Positions 1 through 13,233 are shown, counted from the first letter of the stretch. The stretch is 64,000 nucleotides of DNA from Pseudenterobacter timonensis (GCF_900021175.1 NZ_FCOP01000012.1:1-64000); one strand, 5' to 3'. Numbers and translations are program-made. Notes: generated by a model from the sequence alone, not told the origin.

Positions 1-2673
<2,673 letters not shown>

Positions 2674-2682
2674 GGAGCAAAT

Positions 2683-3651
2683 ATGGAACAGTTTCTGGCT
2701 CACACCCTGGCAGATGAGACGCCTGCGCAACGGGAGGGCGAAGGGGCCTCCTTTCGCTGGCGCTGGCTGGCGAAGGGGATAGTGGAGCTGACGCCGCGCG
2801 AGCTCTGCACGCGCTCGCTGCTCCTCTCCTGCGGACTTCACGGTAATGAGACCGCGCCGGTGGAGATTGTCGACCGGCTGATGACGCAGCTGCATGGCGG
2901 CGAGATAACGCTCCGCTGCCGTCTGCTGGTGGTACTCGGCAACCCTGACGCGCTGGCGCAAAACAGACGTTATCTGACCAGCGACATCAACCGCATGTTT
3001 GGCGGGCGCTGGCGACAGTTTCCCGCGAGCGGTGAAACCGCCCGCGCGCGTCAGCTGGAAGAGGCGGCGGCGCGCTTTTTTACCGACGCAGGGGAGGGGG
3101 ATCGCTGGCACCTGGATCTGCATACCGCCATCCGCGCTTCCTACCATCTGCGCTTCGGGGTGTTGCCCCAGCGCAGCCAGCCCTGGGACGAAACCTTCCT
3201 GACCTGGCTTGGCGATGCGGGGCTGGAGGCGCTGGTTTTTCATCAGGCGCCCGGCGGCACCTTTACCCATTTTACCGGCGAGCAGACCGGGGCGTTATCC
3301 TGCACGCTGGAGTTAGGGAAAGCGTTACCGTTCGGCCAGAACGATCTGACGCGCTTCGAAACCACCTTTCAGGCGCTGCGGGCGCTGTTGGGGGGCGAAA
3401 CCGCGCCCTCCCGCTCGCTGCCCGTGGAGCGCTATCGGGTGGTGCAGCAGATCACCCGCCACAGCGAGGCTTTTATATTGCATATGGCGGGGCATACCCT
3501 GAACTTTACGCCGTTTCGACAGGGGGTGCTGCTGGCGGAAGATGGCGAAACGCGTTACGTCGTGCAAAAACCAACCGAGTATGTGCTCTTTCCCAACCCC
3601 ACCGTCGCGTTTGGCCTGCGGGCGGGGCTGATGCTGGAGAAGTTAACCTGA
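2683..3651 (+). CDS. astE: Succinylglutamate desuccinylase
   Basis: Last step of the AST pathway: zinc-dependent removal of succinate from succinylglutamate, giving glutamate. 322 residues, the family's normal length. The zinc ligands of the M14/AspA-AstE fold are visible as His and Glu in GLHGNETAP near residue 50 and His in HLDLHTAIR near residue 147. A good Shine-Dalgarno (AAGGAG) precedes the ATG. It closes the ast operon; a perfect 7-bp GC hairpin follows the stop codon but lacks a long T-run. Confidence 0.98.
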   Translation: MEQFLAHTLADETPAQREGEGASFRWRWLAKGIVELTPRELCTRSLLLSCGLHGNETAPVEIVDRLMTQLHGGEITLRCRLLVVLGNPDALAQNRRYLTSDINRMFGGRWRQFPASGETARARQLEEAAARFFTDAGEGDRWHLDLHTAIRASYHLRFGVLPQRSQPWDETFLTWLGDAGLEALVFHQAPGGTFTHFTGEQTGALSCTLELGKALPFGQNDLTRFETTFQALRALLGGETAPSRSLPVERYRVVQQITRHSEAFILHMAGHTLNFTPFRQGVLLAEDGETRYVVQKPTEYVLFPNPTVAFGLRAGLMLEKLT

Positions 3652-3656
3652 ACGCG

Positions 3657-3674
3657 CCCCTCCATCTGGAGGGG
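3657..3674 (+). terminator. Hairpin at the end of the ast operon
   Basis: CCCCTCC pairs perfectly with GGAGGGG around a 4-base loop directly after the astE stop. No strong T-run follows, so it may protect the 3' end or be a weak terminator rather than a classical intrinsic terminator. Confidence 0.4.
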
Positions 3675-3860
3675 ATGTGCTTTCGGGAGTAATTTAACTC
3701 ACCCCCGGCCTATTTTTTTGCGCCGGTTTACGACGCGTCGTAATTTTGCGGAATATTCCTGGTGTATTGCTTTCATATTAAGCATTCATCGGGTATACTT
3801 CTGCTAAATTTCTTCAAAATCATTGCGTTGAATATTTTAGTTTTATTTCTCCATCCTTTT

Positions 3861-3882
3861 TTCATTATTTCTCCATAATTGC
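3861..3882 (+). promoter_or_regulatory. BaeR-type box upstream of spy
   Basis: The stretch TTCATTATTTCTCCATAATT followed by GC closely matches the known BaeR consensus (TTTTTCTCCATDATTGGC) and lies about 130 bases before spy, a known BaeSR/CpxAR target. The same 20 bases recur at 23947-23966 upstream of another exported protein. Seen directly; the regulator is inferred from the known spy promoter. Confidence 0.7.
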
Positions 3883-4010
3883 ACAAAAAGTGTTTTTCAC
3901 CCTTTCACAGCTTTACGGTTGTTCTGACTAATTGACGATAAACCTCGTAGAGTTAATATCGTCAACACGGCATAGCGCCGAAGAATAACTGAAAGAAAGG
4001 AACGATTATC

Positions 4011-4508
4011 ATGCGTAAATTAACTGCCCTGTTTGTTGCTTCTACTCTGGCTCTGGGTGCTGCGGGCACCGCGTTTGCAGCAGACACCGCGACTACTACC
4101 GCAGGCTCTGCCGACAGCAATATGATGATGCACCACCACCAGGGTAAGCCGGGTCCACGTCATGAAATGATGATGTTTAAAGATCTCAACCTGACCGATG
4201 CGCAGAAAACGCAGATTCGCGACATCATGAAAAGCCAGCGTGAGAAGATGAAACGTCCGCCGGTCGAAGAGCGCCGCGCGATGCATGATATTATCGCCAG
4301 CGACAGCTTCGATAAGGCGAAGGCCGAAGCGCAGATCGACAAGATGGCCGCGCAGCATAAAGCTCAGATGCTCGCCCACATGGAAACCCAGAATAAGATC
4401 TACAATATTCTGACCCCTGAGCAGAAAAAGCAGTTCAACGCCAATTTTGAGAAGCGTCTGACAGAACGTCAGGGCCAGCCAGGTAAAATGGCAACATCTG
4501 CTGAATAA
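4011..4508 (+). CDS. spy: Periplasmic ATP-independent chaperone Spy
   Basis: Cradle-shaped periplasmic chaperone that prevents aggregation of unfolded proteins under envelope stress. 165 residues: an N-terminal signal peptide of about 23 residues ending in AFAAD, then a helical domain with the two family LTxxQ motifs (LTDAQKTQI and LTPEQKKQF). Methionine- and histidine-rich N-terminus (MMMHHHQ). The ATG follows a strong AAGAAAGGA ribosome site. The 360-base upstream region contains the BaeR-type box, consistent with envelope-stress control. A long hairpin terminator follows. Conventional gene. Confidence 0.97.
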   Translation: MRKLTALFVASTLALGAAGTAFAADTATTTAGSADSNMMMHHHQGKPGPRHEMMMFKDLNLTDAQKTQIRDIMKSQREKMKRPPVEERRAMHDIIASDSFDKAKAEAQIDKMAAQHKAQMLAHMETQNKIYNILTPEQKKQFNANFEKRLTERQGQPGKMATSAE

Positions 4509-4525
4509 TCGCAACCTCCTTTAAG

Positions 4526-4586
4526 ACCGCCGGAGCCTGTTCACAAAAGCGTAATCGCTGTGGACAGGCCCGGCGGTTTTTCTTTT
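4526..4586 (+). terminator. Intrinsic terminator after spy
   Basis: ACCGCCGG pairs with CCGGCGGT, extended inside by GCCTGTTCAC against GTGGACAGGC, and ends in TTTTTCTTTT. A strong rho-independent terminator 18 bases after the spy stop. The following 200 bases up to ves contain nothing else I recognise. Confidence 0.85.
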
Positions 4587-4792
4587 CTCACCCTCTTGCC
4601 AACGGCGATTGTCACGGTATGCTCCTGATGGAACGGCACAATTGCCTGATGCGTCAGAGGGTTAACTTTTTTTCTTTCCCCTCCTAATGTCCGGGCTGCC
4701 GCCTGCCGATAAAGATCAGCACATGAGAATAACAATAGCGCGCTGCCGGTTTCAGGTGGTGCGGGCGCATGCTGCGCCTTTCAGGAGGGGTA

Positions 4793-5350
4793 ATGGAATA
4801 TTTCGATATCCGCAAAATGCCGGTTAACCTCTGGCGCAACGGCGCGGGCGAGACGCGAGAAATTTGCTGTTTTCCGCCCGCGACGCGCGATTTTTACTGG
4901 CGCGCCAGTATCGCTTCCCTCGCCAGCAATGGCGAATTTTCCCCTTTCCCCGGCGTGGAGCGGGTAATCACCCTTCTTGAAGGAGGAGAGGTGACCCTCG
5001 ATGCCGGTACGCAGTTCTGCCACACCCTGAAGCGCCATCAGCCTTTCGCCTTCGCCGGTGACCAGCCGGTTAAAGCGCGGCTTTCGTCGGGGATGATGTC
5101 GATGGATCTGAATATCATGACCCGCCAGGATCGTTGCCGGGCGCAGGTTAGGGTCGCCGAGCGCACCTTTACCACTATGGGTACGCGCGGCGGGCTGGTC
5201 TATGTGCTGAGCGGGGCATGGCAGCTGGGGGAGAAGCTCCTCACCGCCGATCAGGGGGCCTGCTGGCAGGAGGGGCGGCATACGTTGCGCCTGCTGAAAC
5301 CCACAGGCGCGCTGCTGTTCACTGAAATTAGCTGGCTGCCTGGGCACTGA
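4793..5350 (+). CDS. ves: HutD/Ves family protein
   Basis: 185-residue cupin-like protein of the HutD/Ves family; E. coli Ves is described as a cold- and stress-inducible protein whose biochemical role is not settled. The start [14 protein letters not shown] is chosen because it matches the E. coli N-terminus and sits 6 bases after AGGAGGGG; an in-frame ATG 24 bases upstream lacks a good ribosome site. The C-terminal 23 bases overlap the 3' end of the convergent cho gene. Confidence 0.93.
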   Translation: MEYFDIRKMPVNLWRNGAGETREICCFPPATRDFYWRASIASLASNGEFSPFPGVERVITLLEGGEVTLDAGTQFCHTLKRHQPFAFAGDQPVKARLSSGMMSMDLNIMTRQDRCRAQVRVAERTFTTMGTRGGLVYVLSGAWQLGEKLLTADQGACWQEGRHTLRLLKPTGALLFTEISWLPGH

Positions 5351-6206
5351 GATCGATGATCTCATAGCGACCGGCAAGCAGGGGCTTACAGAGAATTTTG
5401 TAGCCATCCTGGTCAAACCCGGCGGGAGCACGTAACAGCGCGCCCGCGTCGCTCAGGGAATCCACCGCCCCCAGCCATAGCCAGTTATGGATGATGTGGT
5501 AGTGGGTCATCGTCTCGCTGCTCTCTTTAAGCGCGATGGCGCCCGCCCACGGCCAGCAGACGACGCGAAGCGCCGCCAGCCCGTCGGTGAGGCGCTGCTG
5601 GTGCGCTTCCACGCTCTCTTTACCGCAGCAGGCCCCCGCGCAGCGCCTGAGCGCCGAGCGGAAACAGGCGCGTCCACGGCTGAGCGGCTCCAGCCCCAGC
5701 AGGCCGTAACAGAGCTTTTGTTCGTCAGCGAGGGTTTGCAGCGTCTGCAGCGCCGCGCGGCGGTTGGCGAAGAGGCCGTACAGATCGGGCGCGTGGGAGA
5801 AATCCACCTCGCGGGCGTAAACTACCTGCGGCTTGCCGTCGGTCAGCTGTAACGAGCAGAGCTGCCGGTTGCGGCGCAGGCGTTTGTTGAACAGCGGCTG
5901 CTGCTCCTTTATCAGCCGCGCCTCCAGCAGCAAGGCGCCCAGCTCCCCGGCGGTTTGCGTCCAGGTGATACGCCGCGACTGGCGCAGCATCGCCGCCTCA
6001 TCCGGGGTGCGTAAATGGGATAGCACCCGGCTGCGAATATTGACGCTTTTGCCGATATAGAGCGGCATGGCGTCGCTTTCGCCATGAAAAAAGTAGACGC
6101 CGGGCTGTTTCGGCAGCGCCTCAAGCCAGGGGCGCAGATGTTCGGGGTATTCATAAATGGCCGCCGCTTCAAACTCAAGACGCGGGGCGGATTGACGCCT
6201 GCTCAC
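5328..6206 (-). CDS. cho: Excinuclease Cho (UvrC homologue)
   Basis: SOS-induced endonuclease that makes the 3' incision in UvrAB-dependent nucleotide excision repair, acting on lesions UvrC handles poorly. An N-terminal GIY-YIG domain is visible (GVYFF and [13 protein letters not shown], residues about 35-65), then a region matching UvrC, with a cysteine-rich segment ([12 protein letters not shown]). A GTG start ([12 protein letters not shown], 292 residues) at base 6206 is preferred: it has AGGGAG eight bases upstream. An ATG at 6233 would add nine residues but lies inside the LexA box and has no ribosome site. Convergent overlap with ves at the 3' end. Confidence 0.93.
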   Translation of the reverse strand: MSRRQSAPRLEFEAAAIYEYPEHLRPWLEALPKQPGVYFFHGESDAMPLYIGKSVNIRSRVLSHLRTPDEAAMLRQSRRITWTQTAGELGALLLEARLIKEQQPLFNKRLRRNRQLCSLQLTDGKPQVVYAREVDFSHAPDLYGLFANRRAALQTLQTLADEQKLCYGLLGLEPLSRGRACFRSALRRCAGACCGKESVEAHQQRLTDGLAALRVVCWPWAGAIALKESSETMTHYHIIHNWLWLGAVDSLSDAGALLRAPAGFDQDGYKILCKPLLAGRYEIIDLSAQAAS

Positions 6207-6221
6207 AAAAGACTCCCTATA

Positions 6222-6237
6222 CTGTTCAGGCATACAG
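6222..6237 (-). promoter_or_regulatory. LexA (SOS) box of cho
   Basis: CTGTTCAGGCATACAG is a perfect CTGT-N8-ACAG LexA operator. It ends 16 bases before the preferred cho start, as expected for this SOS gene. Confidence 0.9.
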
Positions 6238-6317
6238 TGTAGCAGGAGCGGTGTGGTTAAAAAAGAGGCGGATGCGGGAGAAAAATCGGGCGGCGTACCG
6301 CCCGTCGAAGGATCGCG

Positions 6318-7148
6318 TTAGCCGCGCTTCCAGAAATCGTCGAAAATTGTCACTGGCGGACGGCGTTTATGCTCAGTTTTCAGATACCAGCCCTCGATGA
6401 TACGGGCGGTTTCCGGTGCCACCGTTTTTCCTTCCAGATAGTCGTCGATATTCTCATAGGTGACCCCCAACGCCGCTTCATCCGGCAGAGAAGGGCGATC
6501 GTCCTCCAGATCGGCGGTAGGCGCTTTTTTGTATAAATGCTCCGGGCAGCCCAGCGCCGCCAGCAGCTGTTTGCCCTGGCGCTTGTTCAGACGAAAGAGC
6601 GGGTTAATGTCGGTACCGCCATCGCCGTACTTGGTATAGAAGCCGGTGACCGCTTCCGCCGCATGGTCGGTGCCGACCACGACCCCTTTGGTCATGCCCG
6701 CGATACTGTACTGAGCCTTCATCCGCTCGCGCGCTTTTTCGTTGCCGCGCACAAAATCGCTCAGCTCAATGCCCGCCTCGCGCAGCGCCTGCTCGCTGGC
6801 CAGCACCGAAGCCTTGATATTGACCGTGAGCACGCGATCCGGCTGGATAAAGGCGAGGGCGTCCTGACAATCTTTTTCATCAGCCTGTACGCCATAGGGG
6901 AGGCGAACCGCAATAAACTGCAGCGCATCGTCTCCGCTTTCCTGGCGCAGCTCAGTTATCGCCAGCTGGCAGAGTTTACCCGCCAGCGTGGAGTCCTGAC
7001 CACCGCTGATGCCCAGCACCAGCGTTTTCAGGAAGGGGTTGGCCTTCAGGTAAGATTTCAAAAACTCCACGCTGCGGCGGATCTCGCTGTCTGCGTCAAT
7101 TTGCGGCTGAACGCCCAGTGCCTGAATAATTTCTTGTTGCAGAGCCAT
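6318..7148 (-). CDS. nadE: NH3-dependent NAD+ synthetase
   Basis: Catalyses the last step of NAD biosynthesis, amidating nicotinic acid adenine dinucleotide with ammonia and ATP. 276 residues from [12 protein letters not shown], matching E. coli in length and N-terminus; GGAGGG lies 5 bases before this ATG. An ATG four codons upstream (MEGIMALQ) overlaps that ribosome site and is rejected. The ATP-binding P-loop SGGQDST (about residue 46) is present. Transcribed alone, divergent from osmE. Confidence 0.97.
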   Translation of the reverse strand: MALQQEIIQALGVQPQIDADSEIRRSVEFLKSYLKANPFLKTLVLGISGGQDSTLAGKLCQLAITELRQESGDDALQFIAVRLPYGVQADEKDCQDALAFIQPDRVLTVNIKASVLASEQALREAGIELSDFVRGNEKARERMKAQYSIAGMTKGVVVGTDHAAEAVTGFYTKYGDGGTDINPLFRLNKRQGKQLLAALGCPEHLYKKAPTADLEDDRPSLPDEAALGVTYENIDDYLEGKTVAPETARIIEGWYLKTEHKRRPPVTIFDDFWKRG

Positions 7149-7379
7149 AATGCCCTCCATTAGCTAAGCCAAGCTGAAAAGATGATCTGTTAAAGCTAAC
7201 CCTTCGTGACAAAAACGACAAGGTTCACAGTTTTGAGTGTCGTAAATTCGGGCGATTTAGCGAGTTATCATTGTTTTATTAGATTTTTCCGAAAAAGATT
7301 TCGTCTTTTATCTGAGGTTGAAGAATCGTTTTTTTTATTCCATGCTTACTTAACACGCTGATAAACAAGAGGACGGAAT

Positions 7380-7724
7380 ATGAACAAGAACGTAGCAGGA
7401 ATTTTGAGCGCAGCGGCGGTACTGACGATGCTGGCAGGTTGTACAGCCTACGATCGTACTGCAGACCAGTTCACACAGCCGGTCGTAAAAGATGTTAAGA
7501 AAGGGATGTCCCGCGCACAGGTTGCGCAAATCGCCGGTAAACCTTCTTCTGAAGTGACCATGATCCACGCTCGCGGCACTTGCCAGACCTACATCCTGGG
7601 TCAACGCAATGGTAAAGCTGATACCTATTTCGTCGCGCTGGATGATACTGGCCACGTCATCAACTCCGGCTACCAGACCTGTGCCGAGTATGATACCGAC
7701 CCGCAGGCGCCGAAAGCGCAGTAA
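7380..7724 (+). CDS. osmE: Osmotically inducible lipoprotein OsmE
   Basis: Small outer-envelope lipoprotein of the SmpA/OmlA (BamE-like) fold, induced by osmotic stress in E. coli. 114 residues; signal peptide with lipobox LAGC near residue 21, then the SmpA domain ([19 protein letters not shown]) and two later cysteines. The upstream 230 bases shared with nadE should hold both promoters. Followed by a strong intrinsic terminator. Confidence 0.95.
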   Translation: MNKNVAGILSAAAVLTMLAGCTAYDRTADQFTQPVVKDVKKGMSRAQVAQIAGKPSSEVTMIHARGTCQTYILGQRNGKADTYFVALDDTGHVINSGYQTCAEYDTDPQAPKAQ

Positions 7725-7746
7725 TCTCTCGTCTGATAATCCATTA

Positions 7747-7771
7747 AACCGGCCCCAGAGGCCGGTTTTTT
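7747..7771 (+). terminator. Intrinsic terminator after osmE
   Basis: AACCGGCC pairs with GGCCGGTT around a short loop and runs into six T residues. Confidence 0.9.
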
Positions 7772-7784
7772 CATCCCCATAATC

Positions 7785-7835
7785 TTATTTATTCGCGCGA
7801 AATATTTGGTTAAAATGTGAAGAGAGTCAATACCA
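7785..7835 (+). promoter_or_regulatory. chb promoter region: NagC-like palindrome and CRP-like site
   Basis: TTATTTATTCGCGCGAAATATTT (7785-7807, written here as an imperfect palindrome centred on CGCGCG) resembles NagC/Mlc sites. TGTGA-N6-TCAAT at 7816-7831 matches 8 of 10 core positions of a CRP site. In E. coli the chb operon is controlled by NagC, ChbR and CRP, so both fit, but assignments rest on sequence resemblance only. Confidence 0.5.
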
Positions 7836-7991
7836 CAGGTCAAGGAGAGACAATTGTGGCTTCCTGCGAATTATCGTCTCCCCTCGCCGTACCGTATACT
7901 GCATTCAACGACAAACGATATAAGCACCCATAAGCGATCGGGCAGTGCGAGCCTGACGGTAGCGAGAGGGTACTTCAAGAGGGAAGTTGTT

Positions 7992-8312
7992 ATGGAAAAG
8001 AAACATATCTATCTGTTTTGCTCTGCGGGCATGTCAACCTCATTACTGGTTTCCAAAATGCGAGCGCAGGCTGAAAAGTATGAAGTGCCGGTGGTGATCG
8101 ACGCGTTTCCTGAGACCCTGGCCGGAGAGAAAGGTCCTGCTGCGGATGTCGTGCTGTTAGGCCCGCAGATTGCCTATATGTTACCCGAAATTCAGCGTTT
8201 ATTACCTGATAAGCCAGTCGAAGTCATCGACTCCGTTCTTTACGGCAAAATCGATGGACTGGGCGTACTGAAAGCTGCAGTCGCAGCCATTAAAAAAGCT
8301 GCAGCAAATTAA
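7992..8312 (+). CDS. chbB: PTS N,N'-diacetylchitobiose-specific EIIB
   Basis: Cytoplasmic phosphocarrier that passes phosphate from ChbA to chitobiose entering through ChbC. 106 residues, the same length as E. coli ChbB, with the phosphorylated Cys10 in [11 protein letters not shown]. The start at MEKKHIYLF is chosen by this match; the frame stays open upstream for 46 codons without supporting signals. First gene of chbBCARFG. The chbB-chbC gap contains a ChiX pairing site. Confidence 0.97.
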   Translation: MEKKHIYLFCSAGMSTSLLVSKMRAQAEKYEVPVVIDAFPETLAGEKGPAADVVLLGPQIAYMLPEIQRLLPDKPVEVIDSVLYGKIDGLGVLKAAVAAIKKAAAN

Positions 8313-8325
8313 TTATTTTATTTTT

Positions 8326-8344
8326 CCCGTCAAAGAGTAATTTC
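8326..8344 (+). promoter_or_regulatory. ChiX sRNA pairing site in the chbB-chbC gap
   Basis: CCCGTCAAAGAGTAATTTC is complementary to the seed of E. coli ChiX at 18 of 19 positions as I recall that RNA. In E. coli and Salmonella this site acts as a decoy that binds and removes ChiX when the chb operon is transcribed, relieving repression of chitoporin. A hairpin (GCCGCAA/TTGCGGC, 8355-8375) follows before chbC. Confidence 0.75.
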
Positions 8345-8393
8345 ACACACTTTCGCCGCAATATTTCGTTGCGGCATTTAAGGGTAATTTCCT

Positions 8394-9752
8394 ATGAGCA
8401 AACTCATCGGTACACTTGAAAAGGCTCTACTTCCATTTGCTGTCAGAATCGGAAAGCAGCCGCATGTAAATGCCATCAAAAACGGTTTTATTAAATTAAT
8501 GCCGTTGACGCTGGCTGGTGCAATGTTTGTCTTAATTAATAACGTTTTTCTCAGCTTCGGCGAAGGTTCCTTTTTTTATTCCCTTGGCATTCGTTTAGAC
8601 GCTTCGACCATTGAGACACTCAATGGATTTAAGGCCATCGGCGGCAATGTATACAACGGTACATTAGGTATCATGTCGCTGATGGCGCCTTTCTTTATTG
8701 GGATGGCGCTGGCGGAAGAACGAAAAGTAGATCCTCTGGCGGCGGGTTTATTATCTGTCGCAGCCTTTATGACCGTTACGCCGTACAGCGTGGGCGATGC
8801 CTATGCGGTCGGGGCCAACTGGCTGGGCGGTGCCAATATTATTTCCGGCATTGTGATCGGTCTGGTCGTGGCGGAGCTCTTTACCTTTATTATTCGCCGC
8901 AACTGGGTGATTCGCCTGCCTGACAGCGTGCCGGCCTCCGTTTCCCGCTCGTTTTCGGCGCTGATTCCCGGCTTTATTATCCTCTCGATTATGGGGATCA
9001 TCTCCTGGGCGCTCTCCCACTGGGGCACCAACTTCCACCAGATCATCATGGACACCATCTCCACGCCGCTGGCGGCGATGGGCGGCGTCGTGGGCTGGGC
9101 CTATGTGATTTTCACCTCTCTGCTCTGGTTCTTCGGCGTACACGGTTCGCTGGCGCTGGCGGCCCTGGACAGCGGTATTATGACCCCCTGGGCGCTGGAA
9201 AACGTGTCGCTTTATCAGCAGTATGGCTCCGTTGACGCGGCGCTGGCGGCAGGTAAAACCTTCCACGTCTGGGCGAAGCCGATGCTCGACTCCTATATCT
9301 TCCTGGGCGGCACTGGGGCGACGCTGGGCCTGATTATCGCCATCTTTATCGTCTCCCGTCGCGCGGACCATCGTCAGGTTGCCAAGCTGGCGCTGCCGTC
9401 AGGCATCTTCCAGATTAACGAGCCGATCCTGTTTGGCCTGCCGATCATCATGAACCCGGTGCTCTTTATCCCGTTTGTGCTGGTGCAGCCGCTGCTGGCC
9501 GCGATCACCCTGGTGGCCTACTACCTGGGGATTATCCCGCCCATCACCAACATTGCGCCATGGACCATGCCGACCGGGCTGGGTGCCTTCTTCAACACCA
9601 ACGGCAGCGTAGCGGCCTTCCTGGTGGCGATATTTAACCTGGGCGTGGCGACCCTGCTCTATATGCCGTTCGTGGCGATTGCCAATAAGGCGCAGGCCAC
9701 CATCGACGAAGAAGAGAGCGAAGAAGATATCGCTAACGCACTGAAATTCTAA
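8394..9752 (+). CDS. chbC: PTS N,N'-diacetylchitobiose-specific EIIC
   Basis: Integral membrane permease of the lactose/cellobiose PTS family that imports and couples phosphorylation of chitobiose. 452 residues with about ten hydrophobic segments, and the conserved [15 protein letters not shown] substrate-site motif near residue 340. The C-terminus is acidic ([10 protein letters not shown]). Second gene of the operon, between chbB and chbA. Confidence 0.97.
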   Translation: MSKLIGTLEKALLPFAVRIGKQPHVNAIKNGFIKLMPLTLAGAMFVLINNVFLSFGEGSFFYSLGIRLDASTIETLNGFKAIGGNVYNGTLGIMSLMAPFFIGMALAEERKVDPLAAGLLSVAAFMTVTPYSVGDAYAVGANWLGGANIISGIVIGLVVAELFTFIIRRNWVIRLPDSVPASVSRSFSALIPGFIILSIMGIISWALSHWGTNFHQIIMDTISTPLAAMGGVVGWAYVIFTSLLWFFGVHGSLALAALDSGIMTPWALENVSLYQQYGSVDAALAAGKTFHVWAKPMLDSYIFLGGTGATLGLIIAIFIVSRRADHRQVAKLALPSGIFQINEPILFGLPIIMNPVLFIPFVLVQPLLAAITLVAYYLGIIPPITNIAPWTMPTGLGAFFNTNGSVAAFLVAIFNLGVATLLYMPFVAIANKAQATIDEEESEEDIANALKF

Positions 9753-9795
9753 GATTGTCCGGCGCGGGGATACCCGCGCCCATAAGGAGAGTTAG

Positions 9796-10143
9796 ATGTT
9801 TGATCTGGATAATATCGTAGCGGATGAGATGGTTGAGAACGATCTGGAAGAGGTGGTGATGGGGCTTATCATCAATTCCGGGCAGGCAAGAAGCCTGGCT
9901 TACGCGGCGCTGAAGCAGGCGAAGCAGGGCGATTTTGCCGCCGCCAAAAAGATGATGGAGCAGTCCCGTACGGCGCTGAACGAAGCGCACCTGGTCCAGA
10001 CGAAGCTTATCGAAAGCGACATGGGCGAAGGCAAAATGAAGGTCAGCCTGGTGCTGGTCCATGCTCAGGATCACCTCATGACCTCCATGCTGGCGCGTGA
10101 ACTGGTGGCGGAGCTTATCGAGCTTCACGAAAAAATGCAGTAG
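9796..10143 (+). CDS. chbA: PTS N,N'-diacetylchitobiose-specific EIIA
   Basis: Trimeric all-helical EIIA of the lactose/cellobiose class that takes phosphate from HPr and gives it to ChbB. 115 residues; the phospho-accepting His89 lies in [13 protein letters not shown] good AAGGAG ribosome site precedes the ATG. It is followed 26 bases later by chbR in the same operon. Confidence 0.97.
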   Translation: MFDLDNIVADEMVENDLEEVVMGLIINSGQARSLAYAALKQAKQGDFAAAKKMMEQSRTALNEAHLVQTKLIESDMGEGKMKVSLVLVHAQDHLMTSMLARELVAELIELHEKMQ

Positions 10144-10169
10144 GATGGGTCAGGTCAATGGAGGTCGCC

Positions 10170-10991
10170 ATGATGGAAATTAAAACTGCCCGGGAGCAAC
10201 AGCTGTTTAACGGCAAGAATTTTCATGTGGTGATCTACAACAAGACCGAGAGCGTAAGCGGCCTGCACCAGCACGATTACTATGAGTTCACCATTGTGTT
10301 GACCGGCCGCTACTACCAGCAGATCAACTGTAAGCGGGTGTTGCTGGAGCGCGGTGATTTCGTCTTTATCCCGATGGGATCGCATCACCAGAGCTTTTAT
10401 GAATTTGGCGCCACCCGCATCCTTAACGTCGGCGTAAGCAGGGCCTTTTTTGAGAAGCATTACCTGTCGCTGGTGCCGTTCTGCTTTGTGGCATCGCAGG
10501 TCTATCGCGTTCGCAACGAGTTTCTCACCTGGATCGAGACGGTTATCGCCTCGCTGAACTTCCGGGACAGCGAGTTTGATGAGTTTATCGAAACGGTCAC
10601 TTTCTATGTGATGAACCGCCTGCGTCATTATCGCGACGATCAGCGTCAGGGTGAAGATATCCCTCAGTGGCTGCGCACCGTTGTCGAACTGATGCATGAT
10701 AAGAATCAGTTTGGCGAAAATGCGCTGGATAATATGATTGCTTTATCCGGAAAGTCTCAGGAATATCTCACCCGCGCGACCCAGCGTTATTATCAAAAAA
10801 CGCCCGTGCAAATTATTAATGACATTCGCATTAATTTCGCCAAAAAACAGCTTGAAATTACCAACTACTCAATTACGGATATCGCTTACGAGGCGGGTTA
10901 CAGCAGCCCCAGCTTATTTATTAAGACCTTTAAAAGGCTGACATCCTTTACGCCAAGCAGCTATCGGAAAAATTTGACGGTAATGAATTAA
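10170..10991 (+). CDS. chbR: chb operon transcriptional regulator (AraC family)
   Basis: Dual regulator of the chb operon: represses without inducer and activates with phosphorylated, monodeacetylated chitobiose. N-terminal cupin sensor domain ([10 protein letters not shown], residues about 30-40) and C-terminal AraC-type double helix-turn-helix ([20 protein letters not shown]). The ATG at 10170 (273 residues) is preferred since GGAGG lies 7 bases before it; an ATG at 10158 overlaps that ribosome site. Internal gene of its own target operon. Confidence 0.95.
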   Translation: MMEIKTAREQQLFNGKNFHVVIYNKTESVSGLHQHDYYEFTIVLTGRYYQQINCKRVLLERGDFVFIPMGSHHQSFYEFGATRILNVGVSRAFFEKHYLSLVPFCFVASQVYRVRNEFLTWIETVIASLNFRDSEFDEFIETVTFYVMNRLRHYRDDQRQGEDIPQWLRTVVELMHDKNQFGENALDNMIALSGKSQEYLTRATQRYYQKTPVQIINDIRINFAKKQLEITNYSITDIAYEAGYSSPSLFIKTFKRLTSFTPSSYRKNLTVMN

Positions 10992-11104
10992 ACGTCCGGC
11001 GGCAATAGCCGCCATCAACAACAGATTCAACGCTTGCCCATATTAGCGGGAGTGGAATGCTATACCTCGCAGCCGGGTAAACCTGATACGCTAAGGGAGA
11101 TATT

Positions 11105-12460
11105 ATGCAAAAGAAATTAAAAGTCGTCACGATTGGCGGCGGCAGCAGCTACACCCCGGAATTACTGGAAGGGTTTATTAAACGTTATCATGAACTGCCG
11201 GTTAGCGAACTCTGGCTGGTGGATGTGAAAGAGGGTGAAGAGAAGCTCAATATTATTTTTGAGCTCTGTCAGCGGATGGTGCAAAAAGCGGGCGTACCGT
11301 TAACGGTCCATAAGACGCTGGATCGCCGCCTCGCGCTGCAGGATGCCGATTTTGTGACCACCCAGCTGCGCGTGGGCCAGTTGAAGGCCCGTGAGCTGGA
11401 TGAGCGCATCCCGCTGAGCCACGGCTATCTGGGACAGGAGACCAACGGTGCAGGCGGCCTTTTCAAAGGGCTGCGCACCATTCCGGTGATCTTTGACATC
11501 ATTAAGGATGTGCAGGAGATTTGTCCCAACGCATGGGTGATTAACTTTACTAACCCGGCCGGGATGGTCACCGAGGCGGTCTACCGCCACACCGGCTTCA
11601 AACGCTTTATTGGCGTCTGCAATATCCCCATCGGCATGAAGATGTTTATCCGCGACGTGCTGAAATTATCCGACAGCGACGAGCTCTCCATCGACCTGTT
11701 CGGCCTGAACCATATGGTCTTTATCAGGGATGTGCTGGTTAACGGCGAGTCGCGCTTCGCCGGGCTGCTGGACGGCGTCGCCTCCGGTCGTCTCACCGCC
11801 GCGTCGGTAAAAAATATCTTCGATCTGCCGTTCAGCGAAGGGCTCATCCGTTCCCTGAATCTGCTGCCGTGTTCTTATCTGCTTTACTACTTCAAGCAGA
11901 AAGAGATGCTGGCCATCGAGATGGGGGAATTTTACAAGGGCGGCGCGCGGGCGCAGGTGGTGCAGAAAGTTGAAAAGCAGCTCTTCGATTTGTATAAAGA
12001 TCCCAACCTTAACGTGAAGCCTAAAGAGCTGGAGCAGCGTGGCGGGGCCTACTATTCCGACGCCGCCTGTGAGGTGATTAACGCCATCTACAACGACAAG
12101 CAGGCCGAGCATTACGTCAACGTGCCGCACCATGGCCATATTGATAATATTCCGGCGGACTGGGCGGTGGAGATGACCTGTATTCTGGGCCGCGACGGCG
12201 CGACGCCGCATCCACGCCTGACCCATTTTGATGACAAGGTGATGGGGCTTATCCATACCATTAAAGGGTTTGAGATTGCCGCCAGCCAGGCGGCGCTGAG
12301 CGGCGAGCTGAACGACGTCCTGCTGGCCCTTAACCTCAGCCCGCTGGTGCACTCCGATCGTGACGCCGAACAGCTGGCGCGGGAGATGATCCTGGCCCAC
12401 GAGAAGTGGCTGCCTAATTTTGCGGCGACCATTGAGAAACTCAAAAGCGAACAGCGCTAA
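11105..12460 (+). CDS. chbF: 6-phospho-beta-glucosidase / diacetylchitobiose-6-phosphate hydrolase (GH4)
   Basis: NAD- and metal-dependent family 4 glycoside hydrolase that splits monodeacetylated chitobiose 6-phosphate inside the cell. 451 residues; N-terminal Rossmann motif [16 protein letters not shown] and the catalytic-site segments NFTNPAG and CNIPIG are visible. A strong AAGGGAGA ribosome site precedes the start. The 113 bases between chbR and chbF hold no gene. Confidence 0.97.
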   Translation: MQKKLKVVTIGGGSSYTPELLEGFIKRYHELPVSELWLVDVKEGEEKLNIIFELCQRMVQKAGVPLTVHKTLDRRLALQDADFVTTQLRVGQLKARELDERIPLSHGYLGQETNGAGGLFKGLRTIPVIFDIIKDVQEICPNAWVINFTNPAGMVTEAVYRHTGFKRFIGVCNIPIGMKMFIRDVLKLSDSDELSIDLFGLNHMVFIRDVLVNGESRFAGLLDGVASGRLTAASVKNIFDLPFSEGLIRSLNLLPCSYLLYYFKQKEMLAIEMGEFYKGGARAQVVQKVEKQLFDLYKDPNLNVKPKELEQRGGAYYSDAACEVINAIYNDKQAEHYVNVPHHGHIDNIPADWAVEMTCILGRDGATPHPRLTHFDDKVMGLIHTIKGFEIAASQAALSGELNDVLLALNLSPLVHSDRDAEQLAREMILAHEKWLPNFAATIEKLKSEQR

Positions 12461-12471
12461 AAGGAGCGGCG

Positions 12472-13221
12472 ATGGAAAATCTGCTGATCGTGAATGCCGA
12501 TGACTTTGGCCTCTCTAAAGGGCAAAACTACGGCATTGTCGAAGCCTGCCGTCATGGCGTCGTGACCTCTGCCACGGCGCTGGTGAATGGCGAGGCGGTA
12601 GAGCATGCCGCTGCCCTGAGCCGCGATCTTCCCGAACTGGGCGTGGGGATGCACTTTGTGCTGACCCTTGGCGCGCCGCTAACCGCTATGCCGGGGCTGA
12701 CGCGTGACGGCCAGCTGGGGAAATGGATCTGGGGGCTGGCGGAGCAGGATGCGCTGCCTCTGGAGGAGATTGCCCGTGAGCTGGACTGTCAGTTTAACCG
12801 CTTCGTCGATCTCTTCGGCTGTTTGCCGACCCATATCGACAGCCATCACCATGTGCATATGATCCCCGCCATTTTCCCGCTGGTGGCAGACTATGCCTCC
12901 CGCAAAGGGGTGGCGATGCGCCTGGATCGCCAGGTGGAAGGGATTACCGCTGACGGGGTGGTGACGACGCAGGGATTCAGCAGCGAATTTTATGGCGAGG
13001 AGATAAGCGAAGCGCTTTTTCTACAGGTGCTGGATGCCTCCGCCGCCCGCAAGGAGCGGTCGCTTGAGGTGATGGCTCATCCGGCGTTCATTGATAATAC
13101 GGTGCGCCAGAGCGCTTACTGCTGGCCACGCCTGACGGAGCTTGCGGTGCTGACGTCGCCTTCGCTTAAGAATGCGATTGCCGCGCGGGGCTATCGAACA
13201 GGCACGTTTCGGGATTTGTAA
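12472..13221 (+). CDS. chbG: Chitooligosaccharide monodeacetylase
   Basis: YdjC-family metal-dependent deacetylase that removes one acetyl group from chitobiose/chitotriose phosphates; needed for operon induction and growth on chitobiose in E. coli. 249 residues. The metal site motifs are visible: Asp-Asp in VNADDFGLS near residue 10 and His in [10 protein letters not shown] near residue 125. Starts 11 bases after chbF and is last in the operon, followed by a strong bidirectional terminator shared with katE. Confidence 0.96.
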   Translation: MENLLIVNADDFGLSKGQNYGIVEACRHGVVTSATALVNGEAVEHAAALSRDLPELGVGMHFVLTLGAPLTAMPGLTRDGQLGKWIWGLAEQDALPLEEIARELDCQFNRFVDLFGCLPTHIDSHHHVHMIPAIFPLVADYASRKGVAMRLDRQVEGITADGVVTTQGFSSEFYGEEISEALFLQVLDASAARKERSLEVMAHPAFIDNTVRQSAYCWPRLTELAVLTSPSLKNAIAARGYRTGTFRDL

Positions 13222-13233
13222 TGCGAATAAAAC

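Noticed and set aside
4541..4735. 64-codon minus-strand frame between spy and ves
   Set aside because: It runs through the spy terminator hairpin, has no good ribosome site and no similarity that I can recognise.
7854..7991. Extended N-terminus for ChbB
   Set aside because: The extra 46 residues have no match to ChbB; the phosphocysteine falls at residue 10 only with the start at 7992.
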